The notes: a model not told the origin generated them from the letters alone. A stretch of 64,000 bases of DNA from Methyloligella sp. GL2 (GCF_013341275.1 NZ_CP054476.1:434001-498000); one strand, 5' to 3'. Shown: positions 51,836 through 61,757, counted from the stretch's first letter. Translations and numbers: made by a program.

Positions 51836-52014
51836 GGGCGAGGATCCGAAAAGGCGGGATGGGGCGACTCAATTGCCTGACATCATTGCCAAATTCGGAC
51901 CCGATGGGAAGGCGACGCCTGGTAGCGGCTTGATCTTGCAATTCAATACACTTCATAGTTGAATATTAAGCATCTGTTTAAGTTAAGTTGTGTGGGAGGG
52001 CGAGTATCGTGGTG

Positions 52015-53022
52015 ATGGATCGGGATTACTTTAGCTGGCGGTCGCGGGATTCGGAGCGGCGGCTGAGCAGTGACATGGCACGTCCGCAATCGATGACGAA
52101 TGGTGCGGCGCCATCGAACGCGGCCGAGCCAGAGTTGGATGCGTCCGCGGAGGTAGAGACCGCGGGCAATGGTCAGGCGGAAAGCCTTGGCGCGGAGCCT
52201 TCGGCGGAACCGACGGTGGAAACGCCGCAAGGCGCATCCGCGGACACGGCTTCATTCGGTTTCACTTCCGGGGCCGCAGCTGTTGAAGACGAGCCGGCTC
52301 CGGCCGAGCAGGCGGCAGAGCGGGCTGCAGATCCGGCACCGGTCGCCATCTCGGTGAAGGAGCTGGAGGATATCGACTTCACCGAGCCGGCGGCGCTTTG
52401 CGTGGCGCGGGCGATCGGTATCGCCAGGGCGCATAACCACACTCGGCTGGATGCCAGCCATCTGGTGCTGGCGATGACCCTCGATCCCGATATCAGCCGC
52501 AAGCTGCAGCGGGTGCTCGATGCCGATGTGGCACGGCGGGTGATGACGCGGAAGCTGGCCGAGGAGCCTTGGTTTGTCGGCACCGAGGATAGCAGCAGCG
52601 AGCTGGCGATGAGCCCGTTCCTCGCCAAGGTGCTGAGCCGGGCCTCCGATGTCGCCTCGGAGCGGGACCAGAAAGTCTCGCTGATGGATATTCTCTATGG
52701 CTTCGATCTGGCGGGCGAGGGAAGTGACATGCTTCAGGAGGACGCCGTCGCTGTCGACACCGCGCCGGCCATCGCGCGGCGGCTGGAAGAGAGCCTGATG
52801 CCGTATATGGACCGGCTGCTGGTGGCCCGCGCGGCGGAAATCACCGATCAGCTCGCCCGGGTGCTGGAGCTGCGCATGCCCAACATGGCCAGGAATATCG
52901 CAGGCGAGATGCTGGAGCTGATGGCGCAAGAAATGCCGGAGGAGTCGGAGCAAGATTTGCCGCCGCGGAACTCTATCGGTACGCGGCTGAAAGAGCTGCT
53001 CGGCCAGCAGCCCGCAGCTTAG
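52015..53022 (+). CDS. hypothetical protein with Clp N-domain-like C-terminal half
   Basis: The start could be GTG 52009 or ATG 52015; a strong GGGAGGG (51994-52000) favours one of these. The protein has about 335 residues. Residues 25-110 are Ala/Glu/Pro-rich and disordered-looking. From about 120 there is a helical domain reading CVARAIGIARAHNHTRLDASHLVLAMTLDP, which resembles the ClpA/ClpB N-terminal repeat (helix, then a H-x-x-LxxHLLLAL-like motif), and later SLMDILYGFDL. No ATPase module is present. A Clp adaptor-like or protein-binding role is a guess. Confidence 0.6.
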   Translation: MDRDYFSWRSRDSERRLSSDMARPQSMTNGAAPSNAAEPELDASAEVETAGNGQAESLGAEPSAEPTVETPQGASADTASFGFTSGAAAVEDEPAPAEQAAERAADPAPVAISVKELEDIDFTEPAALCVARAIGIARAHNHTRLDASHLVLAMTLDPDISRKLQRVLDADVARRVMTRKLAEEPWFVGTEDSSSELAMSPFLAKVLSRASDVASERDQKVSLMDILYGFDLAGEGSDMLQEDAVAVDTAPAIARRLEESLMPYMDRLLVARAAEITDQLARVLELRMPNMARNIAGEMLELMAQEMPEESEQDLPPRNSIGTRLKELLGQQPAA

Positions 53023-53044
53023 GTCAGCCGGCCTTCGTCTTCGC

Positions 53045-53836
53045 CTACTCCCCGCGCTCGACCATCAGAGCGCGGATGGAGGCGATGGATTTGCCCGGGT
53101 TCAGTCCCTTGGGGCAGGCCTTGGTGCAGTTGAGGATGGTGCGGCAGCGGTAGAGCTTGAACGGATCCTCGACATTGTCGAGGCGTTCGCCGGTATGCTC
53201 GTCGCGGCTGTCGCTCATCCAGCGATAGGCCTGCAGCAGGGTGGCGGGGCCGAGATAGCGGTCGCCGTTCCACCAATAGGACGGGCAGGAGGTGGTGCAG
53301 CAGGCGCACAGGATGCACTCGTAGAGGCCGTCCAGCTTCTCCCGGTCCTCGCGGCTTTGGCGCCATTCCTTGCCCGGAGTGGGGGAATCGGTCTGCAGCC
53401 AGGGCTCGATGGAGCGGTGCTGGGCGTAGAAATGGGTCAGGTCCGGCACCAGGTCCTTCACCACCGGCATATGCGGCAGCGGATAGATGGCGATGGTCTC
53501 TTTCTGCGCTTCCTCGGCGTGCATGGTGCAGGCCAGCGTGTTGGTGCCGTCGATATTCATCGAGCAGGAGCCGCACACGCCTTCGCGGCAGGAGCGGCGG
53601 AAGGTGAGCGTGGAATCGACGTTGTTCTTGATCCAGAGCAGGGCATCGAGAACCATCGGCCCGCAATCGAAGGTATCCACCCAATAGGTATCGACGCGCG
53701 GGTTCTCATCGGTGTCGGGATCGTAGCGATAGACCCGGTAGGCGCGCCAGCGGCCCTCTTCGGCATCCTTGGGCGGCGGATTCCATTCCTTGCCCTGGTG
53801 GATCTTGGAATTCTTCGGAAGCGTGAGTTGGACCAT
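53045..53836 (-). CDS. sdhB: succinate dehydrogenase iron-sulfur subunit
   Basis: With the ATG at 53836 the protein has 263 residues, the normal size. It carries the [2Fe-2S] motif CREGVCGSC plus a later C, the [4Fe-4S] motif [12 protein letters not shown] and the [3Fe-4S] region [14 protein letters not shown]. It passes electrons from FAD to quinone. The frame is open further upstream only because it runs into a dispersed palindrome that encodes [12 protein letters not shown] residues. The usual SdhA-SdhB adjacency is broken by 235 bases of repeat. Confidence 0.96.
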   Translation of the reverse strand: MVQLTLPKNSKIHQGKEWNPPPKDAEEGRWRAYRVYRYDPDTDENPRVDTYWVDTFDCGPMVLDALLWIKNNVDSTLTFRRSCREGVCGSCSMNIDGTNTLACTMHAEEAQKETIAIYPLPHMPVVKDLVPDLTHFYAQHRSIEPWLQTDSPTPGKEWRQSREDREKLDGLYECILCACCTTSCPSYWWNGDRYLGPATLLQAYRWMSDSRDEHTGERLDNVEDPFKLYRCRTILNCTKACPKGLNPGKSIASIRALMVERGE

Positions 53837-53866
53837 TTTGTTACCGTTCGCTCGCCATTTTTCCGG

Positions 53867-54048
53867 CGTCATGCCCGGCCTTGTGCCGGGCATCCATGAA
53901 CACCGACTTCGCGGCTCACCTGTTGAGTCCGCCAAAAAGATCGGCCCAATCGGGATTCTCTCTCTCGATTAGATTGATCTTCCAATCCCGCGGCCATCGC
54001 TTGAGCGACTTTTCTCGTGCGATTGCCGGGACAAGCCCGGCAATGACA
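53867..54048. repeat. dispersed inverted-repeat element A, copy 2, between sdhA and sdhB
   Basis: Left arm CATGCCCGGCCTTGTGCCGG and right arm GCCGGGACAAGCCCGGCAAT (54022-54048) flank an AT-richer centre of about 120 bases. The arms match copy 1 at 37023-37110. The element separates sdhA from sdhB and adds an RNA-level stem within the operon. Confidence 0.72.
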
Positions 54049-54071
54049 CATCAGCTAAACGATCCCCATCA

Positions 54072-55901
54072 TCAGTACACCCGCTCCTTGGGCTCGATAT
54101 AGGCGATTTCGTTGGACAAAGTGTAGCTGTGCACGGGGCGCTCGCCCAGGCTCACCGTGTATTTGTCGAAATCGGCATAGGCTAGCGTGTGCTTCATCCA
54201 GTTCTCGTCGTCGCGCTTGGGGAAGTCCTCGCGGGCATGGGCGCCGCGGCTTTCCTCCCGGTTCAGCGCGCCGTTGACGGTGACGGCGGCCTGGCAGATC
54301 AGATTGTCGAGCTCCAGGGTCTCGACCAGATCGGTGTTCCAGACCAGCGAGCGGTCGGTGACTTTCAGATCCTTGGCCTGCGCCCAGACCTCGCGGATGC
54401 CTTTCACGCCTTGCTGCAGAGACTCCTTGGTGCGGAACACGGCGCAGTCGGTCTGCATGGTCTTCTGCATCTTCAGGCGCAGCTCGGCGGTGGGAATGTC
54501 GCCGTCGGCGTAGCGGAAATGATCGAGACGGGCGATGGCCTTCTCGCCGGCATCCTTGGGCAGCGGCGCGGAGGCCTTACCGTTGCCGGCGATCTCGGCG
54601 CAGCGGAGCGCAGCGGCGCGGCCGAACACGACGAGGTCGATCAGCGAGTTGGAGCCGAGGCGGTTGGCGCCGTGCACCGAGGTGCAGGCAGCCTCGCCCA
54701 CGGCCATCAGCCCCGGCATCAGCGCGTCCGGATCACCCTTGGTGGGGCGGATCACCTCGCCATGCATATTGGTGGGTATGCCGCCCATATTGTAATGCAC
54801 CGTCGGCAGCACCGGGATCGGCTCGCGGGTCACGTCGACGCCGGAGAAGATCCGCGCTGACTCGGAGATACCCGGAAGCCGCTCGGCCAGCAGCTTCGGA
54901 TCCAGATGGCTTAGGTTGAGGTAGACGTGCTCCTTGTTGGGGCCCGCCCCGCGGCCTTCGCGGATCTCGATGGTGATGGCGCGGGAAACCACGTCGCGGG
55001 AGGCGAGATCCTTGGCGGTCGGCGCATAACGCTCCATGAAGCGCTCGCCCTCGCCATTGGTGAGGAAGCCGCCCTCGCCGCGCGCGCCTTCGGTGATCAA
55101 GACGCCGGCGCCATAGACGCCGGTGGGGTGGAACTGCACGAACTCCATATCCTGCAGAGGGAGACCGGCGCGCAGCACCATGGCGTTGCCGTCGCCGGTG
55201 CAGATATGGGCCGAGGTGCAGGAGAAATAGGCGCGGCCATAGCCGCCGGTGGCCAGGATCACCTGCTTGGATTTGAAGCGGTGCAGGCTGCCGTCCTGCA
55301 GGCAGAGCGCCATGACGCCGCGGCAGACGCCCTCATCGTCCATGATCAGGTCGATGGCGAAATACTCGATGAAGAATTCCGCCGAATGGCGTAGCGCCTG
55401 GCCGTACATGGTGTGCAGCATGGCGTGACCGGTGCGGTCGGCGGCGGCGCAGGTGCGCATCGCCTGGCCGTTGCCGAAATCGACGCTCATGCCGCCAAAG
55501 GCACGCTGCAAAATCTTGCCCTGATCGGTGCGGGAGAAGGGCATGCCCCAATGCTCCAGCTCGTAGACGGCCTGGGGCGCATGGCGGCAGAGATATTCGA
55601 TGGCGTCCTGGTCGCCGAGCCAGTCGGAGCCCTTCACCGTGTCGTACATATGCCAGCGCCAGTCGTCTGGATGCATATTGCCGAGCGAGGCGGCGATGCC
55701 GCCTTGGGCAGCCACGGTGTGGGAACGAGTGGGGAAGACCTTGGTGATGCAGGCGGTGCGGAGGCCGGCCTCTGAGCAGCCGACCACGGCACGCAGGCCC
55801 GAACCGCCGGCGCCGATCACCACGACATCGTAATCGTGGTCGACGATGGGATAGGCCCGGCCGTTGACCGACGGGGCCCCGTTCAGTTTGTCCTCGGCCA
55901 T
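54072..55901 (-). CDS. sdhA: succinate dehydrogenase flavoprotein subunit
   Basis: This 609-residue protein has covalent FAD. The attachment His61 lies in [18 protein letters not shown], the dinucleotide-binding [14 protein letters not shown] at 27-40, the succinate-binding [13 protein letters not shown] region and RSRSC-like catalytic stretches ([10 protein letters not shown]). It oxidises succinate to fumarate. It follows sdhD by three bases, in the order C-D-A. Confidence 0.97.
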   Translation of the reverse strand: MAEDKLNGAPSVNGRAYPIVDHDYDVVVIGAGGSGLRAVVGCSEAGLRTACITKVFPTRSHTVAAQGGIAASLGNMHPDDWRWHMYDTVKGSDWLGDQDAIEYLCRHAPQAVYELEHWGMPFSRTDQGKILQRAFGGMSVDFGNGQAMRTCAAADRTGHAMLHTMYGQALRHSAEFFIEYFAIDLIMDDEGVCRGVMALCLQDGSLHRFKSKQVILATGGYGRAYFSCTSAHICTGDGNAMVLRAGLPLQDMEFVQFHPTGVYGAGVLITEGARGEGGFLTNGEGERFMERYAPTAKDLASRDVVSRAITIEIREGRGAGPNKEHVYLNLSHLDPKLLAERLPGISESARIFSGVDVTREPIPVLPTVHYNMGGIPTNMHGEVIRPTKGDPDALMPGLMAVGEAACTSVHGANRLGSNSLIDLVVFGRAAALRCAEIAGNGKASAPLPKDAGEKAIARLDHFRYADGDIPTAELRLKMQKTMQTDCAVFRTKESLQQGVKGIREVWAQAKDLKVTDRSLVWNTDLVETLELDNLICQAAVTVNGALNREESRGAHAREDFPKRDDENWMKHTLAYADFDKYTVSLGERPVHSYTLSNEIAYIEPKERVY

Positions 55902-55904
55902 CGG

Positions 55905-56279
55905 CTAGGCTCCCAGACTGATTTTGACGATGGCGATGGCGCAGGCGAGCCCGGCGCCAATTACGAAGAAGGAGGAGAGCAGCATAACCGGCATGCGGAT
56001 CGCATCGGATTGGATGTAATCCTCGACGATCTCCTTCACGCCGATGCGGGCGTGGACGGTCACCGACAGCACCAGGCCGAGCATCAGAACCGCGACGATC
56101 GGATGGGCGAGATAGGCCTTCACGGTGGCGTAGTCGCTGCCGATATGGAGCAGAATCGAGAAGATCAGGAACAGCACCAGCGGGATATTGGCGACCGCGG
56201 TGACGCGCTGGCGCCAGAAGGTCTCCGGCCCCTTATGGGCGGCGCCGAGGCCGCGAGCTTGCGAGAGCGGCGTGCGCAT
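55905..56279 (-). CDS. sdhD: succinate dehydrogenase membrane anchor subunit
   Basis: This 124-residue protein has three membrane helices (about 28-48, 58-80 and 93-120). HARIGVKEIVEDYI carries the family His-Gly... Asp-Tyr heme/quinone region. It anchors the enzyme with SdhC. It starts directly after sdhC and ends three bases before sdhA. Confidence 0.92.
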   Translation of the reverse strand: MRTPLSQARGLGAAHKGPETFWRQRVTAVANIPLVLFLIFSILLHIGSDYATVKAYLAHPIVAVLMLGLVLSVTVHARIGVKEIVEDYIQSDAIRMPVMLLSSFFVIGAGLACAIAIVKISLGA

Positions 56280-56687
56280 CTAAAGGCTCCCTCTCATCCA
56301 GACGCCGACGATCCACAGCAGCAGGTTGAGGTTGGTGGAGCCGATGATGGTGGCCCAAGCGAGCCGCTCGATGGTCGGCTTGTCGAGGGCGTGCAGCGTA
56401 TCCCAGATCAGATGACGGATGCCGCCGAGGAGATGGTGGATCAGCGCCCAGGTGAACAGGAACAGCAGCACCTGGCCGGGCAGGCTCGACCAGAAGGCCG
56501 CCACCTTGGCATAGGCCTCCGGCCCCGCGCTCACCGCGATCAGCCACCAGGCGAAGAGGGCAAAGCCGACCGCCAGCGCCACACCGGAAACCCGGTGGGC
56601 CATGGACATCATCATGGTGAGCATCGGGCGATAAACTTGGAGATGCGGCGATAGCGGCCGCTCGATCTCTGTTCTGCCGTCGCTCAT
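56280..56687 (-). CDS. sdhC: succinate dehydrogenase cytochrome b556 subunit
   Basis: This 135-residue protein has three helices, the RPLSPHLQVYRP start, HRVSGVAL motif (residues about 31-38) and the heme ligand His region HHLLGGIRHLIWD. It binds heme b with SdhD and takes part in the quinone site. It is the first gene of sdhCDAB. Confidence 0.95.
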   Translation of the reverse strand: MSDGRTEIERPLSPHLQVYRPMLTMMMSMAHRVSGVALAVGFALFAWWLIAVSAGPEAYAKVAAFWSSLPGQVLLFLFTWALIHHLLGGIRHLIWDTLHALDKPTIERLAWATIIGSTNLNLLLWIVGVWMRGSL

Positions 56688-56813
56688 GGTGTGATTTTCG
56701 AATGACTCCCAGAATTATGTCATAGCCCACGCCGGGCTTCGGGGCAATCTACCCCGCGGCGCGACGTCCGGGCGCGGCGCCGGCTATTTCCCCGGACAGC
56801 GTCCCGGCGCTGG

Positions 56814-57338
56814 TCAGTCGGCGGTGATGACGCCGCAGGCGATGCGCGAGCCGGCATCGCCCGAAGGCTGGCTCTCATAGTCGTCCTCGCCGTCATGAAT
56901 CATGATGGCGGCGCCGTCCTCGTCGAACAGGGCATTGTCGCCGTTGAAGGTCACCATCGGGTTGAAGACCTCGAAGTCCAGCTTGCCGGAGGCCGGCACG
57001 TGGATGTTCGGCATGTCGCCGGCATGGGGTCCGGTCTTGCTGAAATAGCCGTGTTCCACATCGGTGGGATTGAAATGGCCGCCGGCGGATTTGAAGGGCG
57101 GCTCGCATTTGCCCACTGCGTGGATATGGAAGGCGTGATCGCCGGGCGGGAAGCCCTTCAGCTCGACATCGAGGAGCACGCCATGGGGCGTCTCTTCCAG
57201 ATCGACCTCGCCGACCGTATTGCCGTCGACGTCCTTCAGGGTCGCCTCGGCTTCGGGCGCATCGGCGAAAGCCGGGGCGGCGAAGGCGAGGCCTGCCGCT
57301 ACGATGGCGGCGGGAAGGGCGAAACTCATCTTCGGCAT
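56814..57338 (-). CDS. sodC: superoxide dismutase [Cu-Zn]
   Basis: With the ATG at 57338 (MPKMSF) the protein has 174 residues, including a signal peptide ending AFADA near residue 26. Metal ligands are visible in HAFHIHAVGKC, GGHFNPTDVEHG, GPHAGDMPN and the H-D-G-E-D-D-Y loop; the structural disulfide cysteines are in GKC and RIACGV. It removes superoxide in the periplasm. It lies upstream of sdhC on the same strand with a 126-base gap, and downstream of mch. Confidence 0.95.
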   Translation of the reverse strand: MPKMSFALPAAIVAAGLAFAAPAFADAPEAEATLKDVDGNTVGEVDLEETPHGVLLDVELKGFPPGDHAFHIHAVGKCEPPFKSAGGHFNPTDVEHGYFSKTGPHAGDMPNIHVPASGKLDFEVFNPMVTFNGDNALFDEDGAAIMIHDGEDDYESQPSGDAGSRIACGVITAD

Positions 57339-57483
57339 GGAAATCCTCCTCGTAAACTTAAGCTGCTTGGCGTTCCGCGCATCATTGCATGCGGATCGCA
57401 AGGCGTAACGCTGCAAACCGCATGATAGTTGTCGCCAAGTTGCAGGCAAATGAATGCAAAGCCGCCGACGGGAGGCAGCTTCC

Positions 57484-58536
57484 CTAGCGCGGCAGCACCA
57501 GCCAGCAATCGAAATCGAGCACCACGCCGTCCTCGTATTTGCCGTCTTCCTTGACCCCGGGGAACTCGGCCGGGTCGCGGTCCTTCACGGCGAAGAGGCG
57601 GACGCGCAGGGCGCCGAGATCGTCGCGGCCCTCGAGCTCGGCTTTGTCCAGCACCTCGCTCCAGGCATAGATGGTGTCACCGGCGAAGGACGGGGCGACA
57701 TGGCTGGCGCCGTTCAGGGCGGCGAGATGGAAGGCGTTGGCCAGGCCGTTAAACTGCAGCGCGCGGGCGATGGAGATGATGTGGCCGCCATAGACCAGGC
57801 GGCGGCCGAAGCGCCCCTGGCCCTCGATATGCTGGTTGAAATGCACCCGCGCGGTGTTCTGGAACAGGCGGGTGGCGATCTGGTGCTCGGCCTCCTCGAT
57901 GGTCATGCCGTCGAAATGATTGATCTTCTGGCCGACCTCGTAATCGCCCCAGCGGAGCGGCGAGCCGGCGAGATCGAAATCGTAATGGCCCATGTCGAGG
58001 CTCGGCAGAGCACCGCCGATGGTTGCGGGATCCACGGCCTTGTCGAGCTCGGGAATCACCGTCTCGGGCGCCGGCGCATCGAGATTGCGCTTGTTGACCA
58101 TCACCCAGCGGGCGAATTCCAGCACCTTCTCGCCGTTCTGGTTGGTGCCGGTGGAGCGCACATAGACGACGCCGTTCTTACCTGAAGAGTTCTGCTTCAG
58201 CCCGATCACCTCGGAGACGGAGGCCAGGGTATCGCCGGGATAAACCGGCTTCAGGAAGCGGAATTCGGCATAGCCGAGATTGGCGATAGCGTTGCGCGAG
58301 ACATCCGGCACGGTCTTGCCGATGACGATATGGAAGACCAGATCGTCGGCGATCGGGGCCACCGGATAGCCGATCCCTTGCGCGAAATGATCGGAGGATT
58401 GAACCGCGAAACGGCCGCCATAAAGCCCGGTGAACAGGCTGGTGTCGCCCACGGTGAGGGTGCGTGGCGTGGCGTGGACGATCTTTTGGCCGAGGGAGAA
58501 GTCTTCGAAAAAATTACCGGCAGCAGGATTCTTCAT
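57484..58536 (-). CDS. mch: mesaconyl-CoA hydratase (beta-methylmalyl-CoA dehydratase), MaoC-like double hot-dog
   Basis: This 350-residue protein with two hot-dog domains reads NFFEDFSLGQKIVHATPRTLTVGD, a start characteristic of mesaconyl-CoA hydratase in the ethylmalonyl-CoA pathway, then ANLGYAEFRFLKPVYPGDTL and TARVHFNQHIEGQGRFGRRLVYGGH (read in parts). It interconverts mesaconyl-CoA and beta-methylmalyl-CoA, letting the cell grow on C1 or C2 compounds without isocitrate lyase. Other MaoC-family dehydratases are shorter single- or tandem-domain proteins. The neighbouring pathway genes (ecm, mcl) are not in the window. Confidence 0.85.
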   Translation of the reverse strand: MKNPAAGNFFEDFSLGQKIVHATPRTLTVGDTSLFTGLYGGRFAVQSSDHFAQGIGYPVAPIADDLVFHIVIGKTVPDVSRNAIANLGYAEFRFLKPVYPGDTLASVSEVIGLKQNSSGKNGVVYVRSTGTNQNGEKVLEFARWVMVNKRNLDAPAPETVIPELDKAVDPATIGGALPSLDMGHYDFDLAGSPLRWGDYEVGQKINHFDGMTIEEAEHQIATRLFQNTARVHFNQHIEGQGRFGRRLVYGGHIISIARALQFNGLANAFHLAALNGASHVAPSFAGDTIYAWSEVLDKAELEGRDDLGALRVRLFAVKDRDPAEFPGVKEDGKYEDGVVLDFDCWLVLPR

Positions 58537-58645
58537 GGGTCGTGTCGTGTGATCTTGCGCTGTTGTCGATGGGAAGGTGCGGGAGCGCTGACGGCCCCCG
58601 GCGGAATTGGCGCGACCATATCGGCGGGATATCCGCCTGTCACGC

Positions 58646-61414
58646 CTAGGTTTCGCGGTCCTTCGCCACCGGGGTAGGGCCCCGGAACAGAATGCGCTGA
58701 TAGAACCAGCCGATGCCCAGCAGGACCGCGCCGAGGCCGAGGAAGGAAACCGCCCGATAGATGCCGGTGAGCCCGGCCATATCGATGAAGAAGACCTTCA
58801 GCACGGTGAGCACAACCACGGCGGCGGAGGCGGCGCGCAAGGAGAGCGAGCGGCGCGCGATGCCGAAGGCCAGCAGCGCCACGCCGAAGGCGAGCCAGAC
58901 CACCGAATAGGTGTATTGCTCGGCATCGGAGACGTGGAAGCTGGAGAGGATCGGGCCCTGATAGAAGCGGCGGACCTCAAAAGAGAGATAGACCAGCACC
59001 AGCGCCACGGCGGTATAGGCGAAAGTCCGGGAATAGGCCGGCGGCCGGGTCTTGGCGGTGACCAGCGAAAGCCGCCAGCACAAGAAGGCCGGGAACGCAT
59101 AAGCGAGGAGCAGCAGGTTGAGGATCAGCCCGCCGACGGGCTCTGGCCGGAACAGCGGATTGACGTCGATACCGAGGCCGAAGCCGATGCCGAGCAAGGC
59201 GAGGCCGGCCAGGATCAACGCCCCCCAATCGTAGACAATGCGCTCGGCGTTCAGGCGGCCGCGCTCCAGGCCGGTGGCGAGGGCGAGCCAGACGATGATC
59301 TGAAGGGCGACCTCGGTCAGGCTGGTTCCGCCGCGATAGATATCGAGGCCGGTCAGGTGGCGGATCTCGAAGAAGAACAGCAGCACGGTGCAAAGCAGGG
59401 TGGCGCTTTCGGCCAGGCGGGTGACGCCGTCGGCGCGCTGGCGGCGGAGCATGCGCGCGGCCGCCCAGAAGGCGAGTGCCGGAATGCCGTAGCCATAGAG
59501 CAGCCAGTTCAGAATCGGCGTCTCGCCGATGGCGTTGCCGACGATCTGCGGGTCCCAGGCGAAGCGGGCCAGAACGGCGGCGATCAGCGCGCCGGCGAGA
59601 GGGCGCAGGATGCGCAAGCGCCGCTTCTCGGCGATCCAGGCGATACCCGGCACCATCAGGGCGAGGGCGATTGTCAGCCATCCCTTCTCCAGCGCCATGG
59701 TGAGCGCAAGCGCCAGGGCGCCGACCGCGCCAATGGCGAAGAGCGCCGTTGCGGTGGCGATGCCGGCGCGTGCGGCGCGCTTGCTCAGCATCTCGGTGGC
59801 GAAGGCGAAGAGACCGGCGAGCACCAGCGCGGCGGCCGCAAAGGGCAAGGAGCGCTCGAAGCTGGCGATCTGGTAGTAGACGGCGATCAGCAGGGCGATG
59901 GGGGTGAAGACTGCCGCGGCGGCCCAGCAGGCTGCCGGTTTTGCGTTGGGGAGGCGGCCCTGGATCAGGAAGCCGGCACCGCCGAACAGCCCGGCGAAGC
60001 CGAGCGCCCAGAGCAGGTGCGCATCGAAGCCGGGCACGCGCTGGATCTGCGGCTGCTGGCTGAGATCCCAGGTGGTGTAGACCGACTGGATGTCGATCTG
60101 GGCAGACCAGGCGAGGAAGAGCAGGGCGACGAAGAGGCTTGCGGCGAGAACCGTGCCAGTGGCCGAGACCGCCTTCCAGGCAACTGCCAAGGCAATGGCG
60201 ACCAGCAGGGCGAAGCCCCAAAGCGCCGCGCCGTCATGGCCGGTGGCCAGCACGATGCCGAGCCCGCCTAAGAGATAGGCGGCGAGGACACCGGAGGAGA
60301 CAGCGTCGATCTTCGGCCGTTCCTGCTCCGGTCCGAGGAAGAAGCCGGAGACGATCAGCGCCGCGGCGAGGCAAAGTCCGGCGATGACGTGGAAGAGATG
60401 CGGCAGCAGCACGCTGGCACCGGTCTTATCCATGTCGGGCAGGGTCCAGAACAGGGCGAAGCAAGTTGCCGCGATGGCCAGCCAGCGCCAGAGCCTTGCC
60501 CGGGCCAGCGCGAAGGCGGCGGCGCTGACAATGGCGAGATAGAGATACAGCCCCCAGTAATTCGGCTCCGGGGTGGAGATCATGGCCGGGGTGAGAAAGG
60601 CGCCGATCAGGCCGAGTCCGGCCAGCGCCGGCCCGTGCAGCAGCGCGGCCGCCAAGGTGATCAGGGCGACGAGGCCGAGCAGCAAAAAGGCGAGGCCCGG
60701 GCCGATGAAGCCGTAGAGTCCATGGGCGGCGTAGATATCGGCATAGGCGATGGTGGTGCCGACGGCGGTGAGGATGCTCGGAATGTCGGCATTGGGGGCG
60801 ACGGCGAGACGCGAGTGGAGCTCGTTGCGGCGGGTCCATTCACCGGCGGCGATGACGATGGCGGCGAGGATCGCGCCAAGCAGGATGCGGGCGCCGGGGC
60901 CGAACCAGCCCTGCTCGATGGAATAGCGGAGCAGGAAGAAGCCGCCGAGCGCCAGGGCGATGCCGCCGGCCCAGACCACCCATTGGGTGCCGAAGCGTTC
61001 TTCCAGTCCGATTGTTTGGGCCGGCGCTGGAGGCGGAGAGGGTGCCTCCGGCTCTCCGGCGACAGACTTTTCCTCGTGGCTAGCGGGGGCCTCTTCGCTG
61101 CCCGGTTCTTCGGCCGGTTCGGAGATTTTGCCGCCGCCGGCCATTTTCCGCGCTTCGGCGAGGCGTGCGGCCCGAATGCTGCGGAGAGCCTCGGGGGTAC
61201 TATCGAGCTCGCTGCTTGGGGCAGGTTCCGGCGCTTCCGCAGTGTCCGGTGTTTCGCCGGGCGCGCCGAGGCTCAAGACGGCGCGGCGGAGCTTGGCGAC
61301 CTCGATTTCGAGATCGGAGATCCGCTTGCGCTGGCCGATCGCGAGCCAAAAGCCGACAAAGCCCAGCGCGAGCAGGGCGACGATCAGCAGGACGAGGGCA
61401 TAAAGCATCGACAT
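58646..61414 (-). CDS. DUF2339 domain-containing polytopic membrane protein
   Basis: This 922-residue protein has one N-terminal helix (about 3-25), a short coiled coil (GQRKRISDLEIEVAKLRRAV), a Pro/Glu-rich linker to about residue 135, and then roughly twenty-plus hydrophobic helices. Long, highly hydrophobic proteins with a ERFGTQWVVWAGGIALALGG start to the membrane part are DUF2339 members of unknown function. It lies on the pqqA strand, downstream of pqqA copy 1 and a terminator hairpin, so it is probably transcribed separately. Confidence 0.85.
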   Translation of the reverse strand: MSMLYALVLLIVALLALGFVGFWLAIGQRKRISDLEIEVAKLRRAVLSLGAPGETPDTAEAPEPAPSSELDSTPEALRSIRAARLAEARKMAGGGKISEPAEEPGSEEAPASHEEKSVAGEPEAPSPPPAPAQTIGLEERFGTQWVVWAGGIALALGGFFLLRYSIEQGWFGPGARILLGAILAAIVIAAGEWTRRNELHSRLAVAPNADIPSILTAVGTTIAYADIYAAHGLYGFIGPGLAFLLLGLVALITLAAALLHGPALAGLGLIGAFLTPAMISTPEPNYWGLYLYLAIVSAAAFALARARLWRWLAIAATCFALFWTLPDMDKTGASVLLPHLFHVIAGLCLAAALIVSGFFLGPEQERPKIDAVSSGVLAAYLLGGLGIVLATGHDGAALWGFALLVAIALAVAWKAVSATGTVLAASLFVALLFLAWSAQIDIQSVYTTWDLSQQPQIQRVPGFDAHLLWALGFAGLFGGAGFLIQGRLPNAKPAACWAAAAVFTPIALLIAVYYQIASFERSLPFAAAALVLAGLFAFATEMLSKRAARAGIATATALFAIGAVGALALALTMALEKGWLTIALALMVPGIAWIAEKRRLRILRPLAGALIAAVLARFAWDPQIVGNAIGETPILNWLLYGYGIPALAFWAAARMLRRQRADGVTRLAESATLLCTVLLFFFEIRHLTGLDIYRGGTSLTEVALQIIVWLALATGLERGRLNAERIVYDWGALILAGLALLGIGFGLGIDVNPLFRPEPVGGLILNLLLLAYAFPAFLCWRLSLVTAKTRPPAYSRTFAYTAVALVLVYLSFEVRRFYQGPILSSFHVSDAEQYTYSVVWLAFGVALLAFGIARRSLSLRAASAAVVVLTVLKVFFIDMAGLTGIYRAVSFLGLGAVLLGIGWFYQRILFRGPTPVAKDRET

Positions 61415-61538
61415 CGCGAGAGGGACCGTGAAAAGGCGGACGCGCTCCCGATGCGGGGGACGAAAACGTCCCGCGAGAGCCGAAGTGCCGGTTGGTTACG
61501 GCACGATAGAGATGTTTGAGGGCCGCAAAAGGGCAAAC

Positions 61539-61578
61539 AAAAAGGCGGCGCCCGCTTCTCGCAAGGCACCGCCTTTTG
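61539..61578 (-). terminator. intrinsic terminator after pqqA copy 1
   Basis: On the minus strand an 8-bp stem CCGCCTTT/AAAGGCGG encloses about 20 bases and runs into a T-rich tract (61543-61535). It lies about 27 bases past the stop of the peptide gene and ends its transcript before the DUF2339 gene. Confidence 0.7.
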
Positions 61579-61604
61579 TCTAGTTCGCGTTAATCGCTAA
61601 GGAT

Positions 61605-61694
61605 TTACGCGCGGTCCAGCTCAGCCGGGAGATAGGAAGTCACTTCCATGCCAGCTTCGGACTCGGTGATCTCGGGTTTCAGCCACGTCTTCAT
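61605..61694 (-). CDS. pqqA: PqqA-type precursor peptide, copy 1
   Basis: This 29-residue peptide carries the PqqA core GMEVTSY, with the Glu17 and Tyr21 (spaced E-x-x-x-Y) that become pyrroloquinoline quinone, and a length like PqqA of methylotrophs. GAGGAGACG upstream is a good ribosome binding site. Its amino acid sequence is identical to copy 2 at 62342-62431, while nine codons differ silently. pqqB-E are not in the window, so the processing enzymes must be elsewhere. A shared 18-base upstream core (15/18 identical) suggests the same control. Confidence 0.85.
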   Translation of the reverse strand: MKTWLKPEITESEAGMEVTSYLPAELDRA

Positions 61695-61739
61695 GGGTTC
61701 GTCTCCTCTTTCCAATTCTGATTATAAATATAGCGATGC

Positions 61740-61757
61740 CCGATGAGCACCGCATGA
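61740..61757 (-). promoter_or_regulatory. upstream core shared by both pqqA copies (copy 1)
   Basis: The 18-base block TCATGCGGTGCTCATCGG (minus strand) matches the block at 62491-62508 upstream of copy 2 at 15 of 18 positions. Both lie 46-60 bases before the start codon, followed by an AT-rich -10-like element. Confidence 0.5.
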
